Below the pieces are notes generated by a model. It worked only from the letters and a program-made list of their open reading frames with translations, did not search any database and was not told where the DNA came from. The position numbers were made by a program, and so were the translations under genes. DNA of 38,700 nucleotides, taken from assembly GCA_013360575.1 (NCBI GenBank), contig JABWBG010000005.1, positions 1-38,700 of the forward strand. The letters run 5' to 3'. This document shows, one piece after another, positions 1 to 10,669 of this stretch. Numbering within the stretch: the first letter of the stretch is position 1; the number at the start of each line of letters is the position of its first letter. The DNA is from Caldilineales bacterium (lineage in GTDB: Bacteria > Chloroflexota > Anaerolineae > J102).

Positions 1-625
1 CGAAGATCTGGGCCAGAGCCGCGCCTTTGTCGGCCCCCGCGACCAGGAAAAGCGAGAACGCGGCGCGGTTGAGCACCGGCAGCGTCAGGGTGACGCGCTG
101 GCGGGGGGGATTCGGGGCCGCGCCCACCGTCGCCAGCCGCCGGCGCTCGGCCAGGGCCGCGCTGCCGGGGAAGAGGGAGGCGGTGTGGCCATCCGCGCCC
201 ATGCCCATGAGCATGAAATCGAAACGGGGCCGCGCCCGCGGGCCGAGGCGAAAAACATGGCGCAACGCCTCTTCATAGCGATCGGCGGCAGCGTCCGGGG
301 GCAGATCGCCGTGGATGCGGTGCAGTTGCGTCACCGCCAAATGCTGGAAAAGCAGGGTGTAGGCCGCGCCGTAATTGCTGTCGTGATGATCGGGGGGGAC
401 GCAGCGCTCATCCACCCACCACACGTGCGTGCGCGCCCAATCGATCCGCGGCTGCCAGGCCGGTTCGGCCAGCAGACGAAACAGGGCACGCGGGGTGGAG
501 CCGCCGGAAAGGGCGATGTGGGCGACCCCGCGCGCGGCCTGGGCCTGGCCGATCTGCCGGGCCAACCAGGCAGCCGCGACCGGAGCCAGAACCTCGGCGG
601 GTAAAATGTCGTATGGCAGAGTCAT
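1..625 (-). CDS. pgl: 6-phosphogluconolactonase (DevB/Pgl family), 3' end truncated by window edge
   Basis: Minus-strand reading from ATG at 625: MTLPYDILPAEVLAPVAAAWLARQIGQAQAARGVAHIALSGGSTPRALFRLLAE...WVDERCVPPDHHDSNYG; the SGGSTP and DER motifs are typical of the family; open to window edge. Confidence 0.85.
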   Translation of the reverse strand, partial: MTLPYDILPAEVLAPVAAAWLARQIGQAQAARGVAHIALSGGSTPRALFRLLAEPAWQPRIDWARTHVWWVDERCVPPDHHDSNYGAAYTLLFQHLAVTQLHRIHGDLPPDAAADRYEEALRHVFRLGPRARPRFDFMLMGMGADGHTASLFPGSAALAERRRLATVGAAPNPPRQRVTLTLPVLNRAAFSLFLVAGADKGAALAQIF

Positions 626-637
626 AGCCGGTCAGGA

Positions 638-943
638 TCAATGCGTATCGACAACGAAGTTGCTGGTGCCAAACTCGTTGCCCTCGTAGCCATCGGCGTC
701 GCCGTCGTTCATCCAACTGTTGCCATCGCAAAGATAGCGGAATTGATAGCGGCGCGCGGGTTGCAGTTCCAGCGCCAGCACCCAGCCCCCATCATGCGAG
801 CGCAACATGGGATGCGAGGTGTAATGCCAGTCGTTGAAATCTCCCACCAGATAGATTTTGTCGGCGTGGATGCTGGCCGGCAAGTGAAATGTCACCCGCA
901 CCACGCGGACGCCCTCGTGTTCGATGGTCATTTTGCGAATCAT
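638..943 (-). CDS. Stand-alone isoamylase-N/CBM48-like (glycogen-binding) small protein
   Basis: 101 aa; VTFHLPASIHADKIYLVGDFNDWHYTSHPMLRSHDGGWVLALELQPARRYQFRYLCDG matches the E-set/CBM48 pattern. Confidence 0.75.
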   Translation of the reverse strand: MIRKMTIEHEGVRVVRVTFHLPASIHADKIYLVGDFNDWHYTSHPMLRSHDGGWVLALELQPARRYQFRYLCDGNSWMNDGDADGYEGNEFGTSNFVVDTH

Positions 944-958
944 GGCGCACCTTGGGGA

Positions 959-1014
959 CAGTGGTCAGTATTCAGTGGTCAGTATTCAGTGGTCAGTATT
1001 CAGGGGGCAGGGGC
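959..1014. repeat. Heptanucleotide repeat (CAGTGGT CAGTATT)n
   Basis: Direct reading: three CAGTGGT/CAGTATT alternations then CAGGGGG CAGGGGC; lies 4 nt past the pgi stop codon. Confidence 0.9.
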
Positions 1015-1018
1015 GGTA

Positions 1019-2767
1019 TCAGATGGCGCTGAGTTGGTGCAGGCCGGCGAGCAGGTCGCCCTGGAAGTGGAGGCGGATCAGGCGGCGGCCGGCGGTGGTC
1101 AGGGCCTGACCATCGCCCAGGGCCTGGGAGAGGTTGAGCACGCCGAAGGAGATGCTGCTGGCTTCGGCGCCGGCGTGGTCGGGGATGGCGACATCCTCTT
1201 CAGGGGAGGTGGTGATCTGCACGAACAGGCCGTTGCCGGCGTCTCCCTTGTGCAATTGGCCGGTGGAGTGGAGGAAACGGGGGCCGTAGCCCAGGGTGGT
1301 GGCCAGTTTCAGGCGGTCGCGCAGGCGCCGGCGCAGCTCGGCCAGGGCTGCATCGATGGCGGGTGTGACGGGGGTGTAGGCTTGCAGGGCCAGATAATCG
1401 CCCGGCCGGGCCAGGCGCAGGAACTCGGCCAGGGCGTCGGCGGGCTGTTGCCAGGCGCGGGAGGCGGGCGCAGCAGCGGGCGCAGCAGCGGACGCAGAGG
1501 CGGAGGGCCAGTCGCCGAAGATCTGCACATCCCCGGCGGTGAAGAGGGGTGTGGGCGCGGGCAGGGCGCCGCTGGCTTCGTAGGCTTTCATCATCGACCG
1601 CGCCAGCACTTTGGCGCTCTCCACGTTGGGCTGGTCGAAGGGCTGGATGCCCAGCCGGTGGCCCGCCACGGCGGTGGCCATCTCCCACAGGAAGAACTGG
1701 CCGCCGAGGTCGTAGGGGTCGGCCAGATGCAGGCTTAGGAGGGGATGGCCGGCGGCGGCGAGCTCGTCCAGAGCCGCGTCAGCGCCGGTATCGCCGGCCA
1801 GCCGCAGGTGCACGAACAGGCGGTCGGGGCCGTAGTGGTCGGGCGAGGCCAACGGCTCGCCGACGACAGGCAGGATGCCGACGCCGGCCTTGCCGGTGCT
1901 CTCGGCGATCAGCTGTTCGGCCCAATCGCCGAAGCTGGCCAGGGCGGGGGAGGGGATGAAGGTGACTTTGTCGCGGCCGGCTTTGGCCAGTTCGGCCAGG
2001 ATGGCGCCCAATTGCAAGCCGGGGTTGTCTGCGATCCGGGCGCAGGCCTGGGCCGCGGCCGCGGCGCGGGCCAGAAGCAGGCGCACATCCACCCCGGCCA
2101 GCACCGCGGGCAGCAATCCGAAGAAGGAGAGGGCGGAATACCGCCCGCCGAGGGTGGGATCGTTGAGGAAAATGGCGCGGAAGGCATGCTGGCGGGCCAG
2201 CCGCTCCAGGCTGCTGCCGGGGTCGGTGATGGCGATGAAGCGCGCCGCGGCCTCCTCCGGCCCCAGCGCGGCGCTGGCCCAGTTGTAGAAGTATTTGAAA
2301 AAGGAGAGGGTCTCCACAGTGCCGCCCGATTTGGTGGAGAGGATGAACAGGGTTGTGGCCGGATCGAGGCGCCGGGCCTGGGCCAGGACGTTGGCAGGGT
2401 GGGTGCTGTCCAACACCTGCAAGGCCAGGGCCAGGCCGGCGGGGGGATGGGCTGAATGCAGGCCAAACGTTTTGGCGAAGACTTCGGGCGCGAGGCTGGA
2501 GCCGCCCATGCCCAGCAGCAGCGCCTGCGTGTAGCCTGCAGCGCGGGCCGCGGCTAGCAGCGCCTGCATGCGCTCGACGTTGTAAGGCATGTTTCCCGGC
2601 AGCCGCAGCCAGCCCAGGCGGTCGCTGATCTCGGTGGGCGTCTCGGCCCAGAGGGTGAAATCGTGATCCCACAGGCGGGGGATGAGGTTGGCCGCGGTCA
2701 TCTCGGCCAGGGCGGCGGCGACGGCCTTTTCGTGGCCGTGCAACCTGCTTTCAAAGTGAAAAGACAT
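1019..2767 (-). CDS. pgi: Glucose-6-phosphate isomerase (type found in transaldolase/PGI bifunctional proteins)
   Basis: 582 aa; LLGMGGSSLAPEVFAKTFG, LSTKSGGTVETLSFF, GGRYSALSFFGLLPA motifs. Confidence 0.88.
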   Translation of the reverse strand: MSFHFESRLHGHEKAVAAALAEMTAANLIPRLWDHDFTLWAETPTEISDRLGWLRLPGNMPYNVERMQALLAAARAAGYTQALLLGMGGSSLAPEVFAKTFGLHSAHPPAGLALALQVLDSTHPANVLAQARRLDPATTLFILSTKSGGTVETLSFFKYFYNWASAALGPEEAAARFIAITDPGSSLERLARQHAFRAIFLNDPTLGGRYSALSFFGLLPAVLAGVDVRLLLARAAAAAQACARIADNPGLQLGAILAELAKAGRDKVTFIPSPALASFGDWAEQLIAESTGKAGVGILPVVGEPLASPDHYGPDRLFVHLRLAGDTGADAALDELAAAGHPLLSLHLADPYDLGGQFFLWEMATAVAGHRLGIQPFDQPNVESAKVLARSMMKAYEASGALPAPTPLFTAGDVQIFGDWPSASASAAAPAAAPASRAWQQPADALAEFLRLARPGDYLALQAYTPVTPAIDAALAELRRRLRDRLKLATTLGYGPRFLHSTGQLHKGDAGNGLFVQITTSPEEDVAIPDHAGAEASSISFGVLNLSQALGDGQALTTAGRRLIRLHFQGDLLAGLHQLSAI

Positions 2768-2788
2768 GGCAGAACTCCTGGAGCGGGG

Positions 2789-3511
2789 CTAACTCAAGCC
2801 ATACGCGGGGATGGCGGCGCCGTGGATGGGCGCGGCCATATCAGAGGCGAGGAAAAGCATGACGCCGGCCAGGGCAGAGGGACTGACCCAGCGATCGAAG
2901 TCGGCGCCGGGCATGTCCTGGCGATTTTGGGGGGTGTCGATGACGCCGGGCAGGATGCAGTTGACGTTGACGCCGTGGGCCTTGGTCTCGGCGGCCAGGC
3001 TCTCGACCAGGCGCAGTAACGCGGCTTTGGAGGCGCTGTACGCGGCAGCGTTGGCGCCGCCGGCCAGCCCGGCCCGCGAAGATACGTGGATGATCTTGCC
3101 GCTGCCCTGGGCGATCATGCCCGGAATCACGGCCCGGCTGAGCAGGAAGGCGGTGCGGGCGTTGAGGTTCATCATGAAATCCCAGTCCGCGGGGGAGGTT
3201 TCGTGCACGGGCGCGCCGGCCCGATAGCCGCCGACGCTGTTGGCCAGCACATCGATGCGGCCAAAACGGGCCTGAGCCGCGGCCACGCCTGCGGCGATGA
3301 TCTCGGGGTCGCTGACGTCGAAGCCGGGCAGGAGGAGATGGCGGGGGTCGGCGGCGAGTTGGGGGAAGCGTTGGGACAGACGGTCTGCCCTGCGGTCGGC
3401 CAGGATGAGATGCGCGCCGGCGGCGGCGAATGCATCGGCGGCAGCCGCACCCAAATTGCCCGTGGCGCCGGTTACAAACACAATTTTATGCGTAAAATCA
3501 AATGTGATCAT
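2789..3511 (-). CDS. SDR family oxidoreductase
   Basis: 240 aa; VFVTGATGNLGAAAADAFAAAG cofactor motif, NSVGG, and YSASKAA catalytic motif. Confidence 0.9.
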   Translation of the reverse strand: MITFDFTHKIVFVTGATGNLGAAAADAFAAAGAHLILADRRADRLSQRFPQLAADPRHLLLPGFDVSDPEIIAAGVAAAQARFGRIDVLANSVGGYRAGAPVHETSPADWDFMMNLNARTAFLLSRAVIPGMIAQGSGKIIHVSSRAGLAGGANAAAYSASKAALLRLVESLAAETKAHGVNVNCILPGVIDTPQNRQDMPGADFDRWVSPSALAGVMLFLASDMAAPIHGAAIPAYGLS

Positions 3512-3525
3512 GATGGGTCGGGGGG

Positions 3526-3655
3526 CAGTATTCAGTGGTCAGTATTCAGTATTCAGTCAGGGGGCAGTATTCAGTATTCAGTATTCAGTATTCAGTATTC
3601 AGTATTCAGTATTCAGTATTCAGTATTCAGTATTCAGTATTCAGTGGTCAGGCAT
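3526..3655. repeat. Heptanucleotide repeat (CAGTATT)n
   Basis: Direct reading: 11 uninterrupted CAGTATT units at 3565-3641, flanked by variant units (CAGTGGT, CAGGGGG, CAGGCAT). Confidence 0.95.
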
Positions 3656-3659
3656 CAGC

Positions 3660-3818
3660 CCGTGAATGAATTCACGGTCTGATATGGGAAACCTGCTAAA
3701 GCAGGTTTTTATAACATGATAACGTGATCAATAACCCGTTTTAACGGGTTTTCTTGTATCAGCCGCCGAATTCATTCGGCGGTTCATTCGGCGGTTCATT
3801 CGGCGGTTCATTCGGCGG
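3660..3818. repeat. Cluster of four different short perfect palindromes plus a 4x 12-bp tandem repeat
   Basis: CCGTGAAT-GA-ATTCACGG (3660-3677); AAACCTGCT-AA-AGCAGGTTT (3689-3708); AACCCGTT-TT-AACGGGTT (3733-3750); CCGCCGAAT-TC-ATTCGGCGG (3763-3782); TTCATTCGGCGG x4 (3771-3818). Confidence 0.9.
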
Positions 3819-4824
3819 CAGCAGCCTCCGGCGCCGCCATCATCCACTCCAGGCCGTAGTGGGCGGCGCCGAGCAGGGCAGCGCGCGGGTTGAGAATGAC
3901 ATGCACCGGCACGCGATAGAGCACATCACTGAAGCGGCCCTTACGTAAAAAACTTTGCATGAACCGCTGCTCGCGCAGCGCCGGTAGGATGCGGGGGGGG
4001 ATGCCGCCGCCGACATAGACGCCGGCAGTGGCCAACACTTTCAAGGCCAGGTTGCCTGCCTCGGCCCCCAGAATGGAGACGAAAATCTCCAATGTGGCCG
4101 CGCTGAGCTGGCAGCGCCCCTCCTCGCGCAGGGCCGCGTTGACGATCACCGGGGTGGGATCGGAAGCTGCCACCAACTGCGCGGCCACCGCGGGGCTTTC
4201 CTCGGCCAGGCCGCTATCCTTGAGAAAGGCGTAGATGTTGGGAATGCCCTTGCCAGAACAGACCCACTCATAGCTGACATGATCCATGCGCTGTTGCAGC
4301 CAGCGCAGCATCTCCAGCTCGATGGTGTTGTTCGGCCCAAAGTCGGTGTGCCCCCCCTCCGAGGCGTAAGCGTGGTAGCGGCTGCCATCCCAGGTGAGAT
4401 AAGCCTCGCCCAGGCCTGTGCCGGGGGCGATGACCGCCATGGCCCCGCCCAACACAGGCCGGCCAGCGTTGAGCGTGAACAGATCCTGCGAGACGAGCGC
4501 GGGCACGGCGTTGGCAATGGCCTGCAAGTCATTCATCAGCAGCACCGGCTCCACGCCCAGGGTCTCTTGCAGATTCTGCGTGGTGATCACCCAGGGCAGA
4601 TTGGTGATCTCGGCCTGGCCCTGGATGACGGGGCCGGCGACGCCAAAACAGGCCGCTTCGATCGACTCCGGCTGCTCGGCCAGGAATTCTTGCACGATGC
4701 GGGTGAGGCTGGTGTACTGGCCGCTGGCATAGATGCGCTCGAACAGAGGCTGGCGGGGGCCAGAATCACGCGCGTATAGGGCTAAAATTGTCTTTGTACC
4801 GCCAATATCGCCTGCAAGAAGCAT
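3808..4824 (-). CDS. glk: Glucokinase
   Basis: 338 aa; LLAGDIGGTKTILALY phosphate-binding motif, GVAGPV, ITTQNLQETLG, VIAPGTGLGEAYL. Confidence 0.9.
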   Translation of the reverse strand: MLLAGDIGGTKTILALYARDSGPRQPLFERIYASGQYTSLTRIVQEFLAEQPESIEAACFGVAGPVIQGQAEITNLPWVITTQNLQETLGVEPVLLMNDLQAIANAVPALVSQDLFTLNAGRPVLGGAMAVIAPGTGLGEAYLTWDGSRYHAYASEGGHTDFGPNNTIELEMLRWLQQRMDHVSYEWVCSGKGIPNIYAFLKDSGLAEESPAVAAQLVAASDPTPVIVNAALREEGRCQLSAATLEIFVSILGAEAGNLALKVLATAGVYVGGGIPPRILPALREQRFMQSFLRKGRFSDVLYRVPVHVILNPRAALLGAAHYGLEWMMAAPEAAAAE

Positions 4825-4854
4825 AATCGCCCGCCTTCTTTGAATGTGTAGGAA

Positions 4855-4887
4855 AAACCCTAAAGGCTTCTAAAACCTTTAGGGTTT
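4855..4887 (-). terminator. Intrinsic terminator after ctaA
   Basis: On minus strand AAACCCTAAAGG-loop-CCTTTAGGGTTTTTCC: 12-bp stem followed by a T run, just after the ctaA stop at 4895. Confidence 0.75.
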
Positions 4888-4894
4888 GATGCGT

Positions 4895-5938
4895 TTAGGG
4901 TTTGGGGCGTGTGAGACGAGTGAGGAAGAGGGCATAGATTGCGGCCATGAACAGGAGCATGGCCGTGGCCTGATGCCACAACGCCAGAGAGATGGGCACG
5001 CCAAAGAGCACCACAGTCACGCCCAGGGTAATCTGTAGCAGGATGATGCCGACGACCAGCAGGGCCGCGCGTTGCAGCCCGACATCCAGGCGCCGGCGCT
5101 GCGCCTCGAAATAAAGGGCCGAGGCCACGATCAGCACCACAAAAGCGAACCAGCGATGCACAAAATGCACGGTCGTGGCGTTGAAGAAAAGATTGGCCCA
5201 CCCGCCCGGCGCCTCAGCCAGGAGGCCGGCGGGAATCCAGCGGCCAAACATCAGCGGCCAGGTGTCGGAGATGTGGCCGGCGCGCATGCCCGCCACCAGG
5301 CCGCCATAGCCGATCTGCAAGACAACGAGCGCCACCAGCCACAGCACCAGGCGCCGCGCGGTGGGTGAAACGCTGCCCGCCACATGCAACGCCCGCGTGC
5401 CGCGCAGCGCCTTCCACAGGGCCAGGGCCAGGATGGTCAACGCCGTGAGCAGGTGCGCTGTCAGCCGGAACTCATCCACCCGCGGGCGGTCGATCAGGCC
5501 GCTGCTGACCATGTACCAACCCAAAAAGGCCTGGAATCCGAACAGAGCCGCGATCAGCAAATACACGCCCGCATGCCGCCAGGGGAGGATCCCCCGCCAC
5601 AAGAAATAGAAGAGGGGCAATACCACCAGCAGCCCGGCCACGCGGCCGATCAGCCGGTGGATGTATTCGAGATAGAAGATGCGCTGGTATTCGGCCAGCG
5701 ACATGCCCCGGTTCACCTTCTGATACTCCGGGGTGAGCTTGTATTTGGCAAACTCCGTCTGCCACGCCTCCTCGCCGATGGGGGGGATGACGCCGGAGAT
5801 GGGCTTCCATTCCACAATGGACAGGCCGGAACGGGTAAGACGCACAAAACCGCCGACGGTGACCATCAGCGCCACCACAAGGGCGACCAGATAGAGCCAG
5901 CGGGTGACAGCACGAGGGGGGACAAAGGCCATGGGCAT
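4895..5938 (-). CDS. ctaA: Heme A synthase (COX15/CtaA family)
   Basis: 347 aa, polytopic; VTVGGFVRLTRSGLSIVEWKPISGVIPP, EYIHRLIGR, VHFVHRWFAF. Confidence 0.88.
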   Translation of the reverse strand: MPMAFVPPRAVTRWLYLVALVVALMVTVGGFVRLTRSGLSIVEWKPISGVIPPIGEEAWQTEFAKYKLTPEYQKVNRGMSLAEYQRIFYLEYIHRLIGRVAGLLVVLPLFYFLWRGILPWRHAGVYLLIAALFGFQAFLGWYMVSSGLIDRPRVDEFRLTAHLLTALTILALALWKALRGTRALHVAGSVSPTARRLVLWLVALVVLQIGYGGLVAGMRAGHISDTWPLMFGRWIPAGLLAEAPGGWANLFFNATTVHFVHRWFAFVVLIVASALYFEAQRRRLDVGLQRAALLVVGIILLQITLGVTVVLFGVPISLALWHQATAMLLFMAAIYALFLTRLTRPKP

Positions 5939-6036
5939 GCTCCAGAAAGCTGAATTTCAGGGTGATTTCCCCACAGTATACCCGTTTTGCCCTGCTGGCA
6001 GTAAGTTTGGATCGGTTTGCTGCCGCAAAAGGGCGC

Positions 6037-7596
6037 TCAGGGCCGGATGTCCAGCAGCCACACCTGCGCCTGGCCGCGCCAGACCAAAGGCAGCCACAGG
6101 TGGGCGGCGGGCGGCGGGGAGTCGGTAGGCGTGGGGGTGGGGGTGGGCGTAGGGGTGGAGGAAGGCGAGGGGGTGAGGGTGGGCGTGGTCGTCAGCGTGG
6201 GCGTGGCTGAGGGCGTGGCCGTGGGCGTAGGGGTCGGCGTGGGCGTATCCGAGGGCGTGGGAGTCGGTGTGAGGGTGGGAACGAGAGCGTCGATAGCGAC
6301 GAGCGCGGCCGCGGCCTGCAGCAGGCCATGTCCAAAAGTGGTATCGAATCCGGCCGCGCCCAGATCGAGGGCGGAGGACTGCAAGGCGGCGCGCACTTGC
6401 TGGCGGGTGGCCTGGGGCCGGTGCGCCCGCAGCAGGGCCGCCACGCCGCTGACATGCGCCGCGGCCATGGAGGTGCCCTCGATGTGGTAATACCCCCACC
6501 GGCCCTGCTCGAAGGTCTCCTGCAAAATGCCGCCCTCGCCGGGCAGGCCGTCGCCGTCGAGGTCCTGACGCAAGTCGCCCCCCGGCGCGCTGAGGCCGAG
6601 CGCGCTGCCCTGGCTGGAATACCAGCCGCGGGCGCCGAAGAAATCCACCCCGGCCACGGCGATGGCGTCGGGATGGTTGCCCGGCTGGGCCACCGTGCTC
6701 TCGTTGAAATTGCCCGCGGCCGCCACGATGACGATGTCGGCGGCGGCGGCGGCGGAGAGGGCGGCATTCAGCACACTGCTGGAGCAGGCGGGCCACAGTT
6801 GGCCAAAGCAGCGCCCGCCCAGCGAGAGGTTGATCACCCTGGCGCCGTGGCTGCGCGCCCAGTCGACGCCCTCGGCCACGCCCTGAAAAGTGCCATTGCC
6901 CACCTGGTTCAACACTTTCACCGGCATCAGTTGGGCGGCAAAGGCCAGCCCGGCCACGCCCAGGCCATTGTCGGTGCATTGGGCGATGGTGCCGGCAACA
7001 TGCGTGCCGTGGCCATAGTCATCCACGGCCACGCCCGGCCCTGTCTGCCGGGTGAAGATGTTGTACTCGTGCACAAAGGTATGGCACTGCAGATCCTCTC
7101 CCTTGCTGATGCCGGAATCGACCACCGCCACCGTCACCCCAGCCCCAGCCCCGATCTCCCAGGCCGCCGGCGCCTGGATCAGGGGAAAATGCCACTGTTC
7201 CGGGAAGCGCGGGTCATTGGGCAGAAGCTGGGCCGAGGCCGGCGACGCGGGGGCAGGTCGCGGCTGGAAATCGACGTGCAAGGTGTAATCCAGCTCGACC
7301 AGCGCCACTTCTTCTTGGGCAGCCAGCCGCTGCAGGGCCTGCGCCGGCGCCTCCCCGGCCAATACCGGCAGGCGATACCAATCGCCGAAGAGGTGGGCAG
7401 CCCCAGGCAGGGCCGCGGCCGCCTCCGCGCCCCCGTGCAGGCGCACGCTGACGTGATCCCGGCTGTGGGGGATGCGGGTATCGCTGGCCAGGCCCAGTTT
7501 TGGCGGCCGCGGGGTCGGGGGCGCGCCCACGGACGCGGGAACAGTGGCCAAAAGGAGAAAAAGGATGCTCAGAAAGGTGAAGGAAAGGCGGATCAT
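6037..7596 (-). CDS. Secreted S8 (subtilisin-like) serine peptidase with PT-rich C-terminal linker
   Basis: Likely start [25 protein letters not shown] (signal peptide); [36 protein letters not shown] catalytic motifs; PTPTPT tail ending [21 protein letters not shown]. Track ORF (to 7683) is over-extended. Confidence 0.9.
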   Translation of the reverse strand: MIRLSFTFLSILFLLLATVPASVGAPPTPRPPKLGLASDTRIPHSRDHVSVRLHGGAEAAAALPGAAHLFGDWYRLPVLAGEAPAQALQRLAAQEEVALVELDYTLHVDFQPRPAPASPASAQLLPNDPRFPEQWHFPLIQAPAAWEIGAGAGVTVAVVDSGISKGEDLQCHTFVHEYNIFTRQTGPGVAVDDYGHGTHVAGTIAQCTDNGLGVAGLAFAAQLMPVKVLNQVGNGTFQGVAEGVDWARSHGARVINLSLGGRCFGQLWPACSSSVLNAALSAAAAADIVIVAAAGNFNESTVAQPGNHPDAIAVAGVDFFGARGWYSSQGSALGLSAPGGDLRQDLDGDGLPGEGGILQETFEQGRWGYYHIEGTSMAAAHVSGVAALLRAHRPQATRQQVRAALQSSALDLGAAGFDTTFGHGLLQAAAALVAIDALVPTLTPTPTPSDTPTPTPTPTATPSATPTLTTTPTLTPSPSSTPTPTPTPTPTDSPPPAAHLWLPLVWRGQAQVWLLDIRP

Positions 7597-7736
7597 GTGG
7601 ACAGAACCTTGGGGGAGAGCACGCGGGCAACCAATCGGCCCGGCGCAGCGGCATACGCTATCGCAAATGGGACGAAGACGCAAGCGCAGACCGTATCAGC
7701 GCCCCGCGTGCGTGGGGCGGGGCTGCAATCTCTGAT

Positions 7737-7765
7737 TTGACAGAACACCCGCCGCCCTGTATACT
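7737..7765 (+). promoter_or_regulatory. Sigma70-type promoter for the ilvB leader/operon
   Basis: TTGACA (7737-7742), 17-nt spacer, TATACT (7760-7765). Confidence 0.8.
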
Positions 7766-7798
7766 CCCCCACCATTCCCCTGCAAGTGATATATCACC

Positions 7799-7900
7799 AT
7801 GTCTTTCTTCTCCCTCCTTGCCATCGTCATTAGCGAGCTTCTGGTCCTTATTGTGGGCCAGGAGCCCTTGCCGGTTGGAAGAAAGGTTCGCACTTGCTAG
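7799..7900 (+). CDS. Leu/Ile/Val-rich leader peptide of the ilv-leu operon (33 aa)
   Basis: ATG at 7799 translates MSFFSLLAIVISELLVLIVGQEPLPVGRKVRTC*; 11 of the 14 residues at positions 6-19 are L, I or V; sits between the promoter and a terminator. Not in the ORF track because it is short. Confidence 0.85.
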   Translation: MSFFSLLAIVISELLVLIVGQEPLPVGRKVRTC

Positions 7901-7960
7901 ACGACGAAGTATAGGCATTTTATGACTAGCCCTCTTCCAACCGGAAGGGGGTTTTTGTTT
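7871..7960 (+). promoter_or_regulatory. Transcription attenuator: competing antiterminator and terminator
   Basis: CCGGTTGGAAGA (7871-7882) is complementary to TCTTCCAACCGG (7933-7944), with inner GCTAG/CTAGC (7896-7900/7926-7930). Alternative terminator CCCTCTTCC-AACC-GGAAGGGGG (7930-7951) followed by TTTTTGTTT. The two use the same nucleotides and exclude each other. Confidence 0.85.
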
Positions 7961-7985
7961 GCATCTCCCATACCGGGCAGCGTCG

Positions 7986-8034
7986 CCCCCAACCCGCTGG
8001 TGCGCCATGTCGTGTGTTGGGGGTTTTTCTTTTC
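7986..8034 (+). terminator. Second terminator-like hairpin in the ilvB leader
   Basis: CCCCCAAC (7986-7993) and GTTGGGGG (8016-8023) followed by TTTTTCTTTTC. Confidence 0.7.
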
Positions 8035-8075
8035 ACTTCCCCCTTCTCTTCCTCCCCATCTCAGGAGCTTTCTCC

Positions 8076-9790
<1,715 letters not shown>

Positions 9791-9791
<1 letters not shown>

Positions 9792-9826
9792 TCAGTGTTC
9801 AGTGTTCAGTAATCAGTGATCAGTGT
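9791..9826. repeat. Degenerate heptamer repeat (CAGTGTT/CAGTAAT/CAGTGAT)
   Basis: tgatCAGTGTTCAGTGTTCAGTAATCAGTGATCAGTGTT, beginning at the ilvB stop codon. Confidence 0.8.
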
Positions 9827-9874
9827 TCTCAATGTCTGATAACTAATTAATGAAATTATATAAGGAGAATGGAT

Positions 9875-10426
9875 ATGTATAGCGAAATACAACAAAATGG
9901 TACACATAAGCATACCGTCGTGGCCTGGCTGGAGGATAAGCCGGGGGTGTTGAATCGGGTGGTGGGGCTGTTCCGCCGCCGCGGGTTCAATATCGAGAGT
10001 CTGACGGTGGGACACAGCGAGACGCCCGGCATCAGCCGGCTGACTTTCGTAGTCGATGGCGATGATCGCATGGTGGATCAGGCGGTGAAGCAGCTTTATA
10101 AGTTGGTGAATGTGACGAAGGTCGAGAACATCACCGACCGCCCGGCCATCATCCGCGAGATGGCGCTGATACGGGTGCGTGTGGATACCGCCACCCGCGC
10201 CGAGGTGATGCAGATCGTGGATATCTATCGCGCCCGCATCGTGGATGTGAGCATGGATGCGGTGGTCGTGCAGGCCGTGGGCGCGACGGATCAGGTCGAA
10301 AGCCTGCTGGATCTGCTGGCAAACTACCCTGTGCTGGAAATGGTGCGCACCGGGGCCGTGGCCATGACCCGCGGCCATGTCGGGCGCAATGGCAAATCCA
10401 GCCGCAAACGCAAGGCAGCGTTGTAG
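9875..10426 (+). CDS. ilvN: Acetolactate synthase small subunit
   Basis: [49 protein letters not shown] domain; AAGGAG with 7-nt spacing to ATG 9875 (track start 9869 is probably too early). Confidence 0.93.
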   Translation: MYSEIQQNGTHKHTVVAWLEDKPGVLNRVVGLFRRRGFNIESLTVGHSETPGISRLTFVVDGDDRMVDQAVKQLYKLVNVTKVENITDRPAIIREMALIRVRVDTATRAEVMQIVDIYRARIVDVSMDAVVVQAVGATDQVESLLDLLANYPVLEMVRTGAVAMTRGHVGRNGKSSRKRKAAL

Positions 10427-10429
10427 GTA

Positions 10430-10652
<223 letters not shown>

Positions 10653-10669
10653 AAAGGACAAAAACACTT

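Noticed and set aside
641-1738. 365-aa + ORF overlapping CBM48, a repeat and pgi
   Set aside because: Low-complexity G/A/V-rich translation antisense to confident genes; typical GC-rich shadow ORF.
3086-3682. 198-aa + ORF including (SIQYSVF)n
   Set aside because: Translation of the CAGTATT heptamer array; no evidence of a real protein.
7740-8075. T-box riboswitch upstream of ilvB
   Set aside because: No TGGNACCGCG-type T-box motif seen; the ILV-rich leader ORF and competing hairpins explain the region better.
7959-8075. N-terminal extension of IlvB in the ORF track
   Set aside because: Runs through the second terminator-like hairpin; a good SD precedes ATG 8076, where the conserved ALS N-terminus begins.
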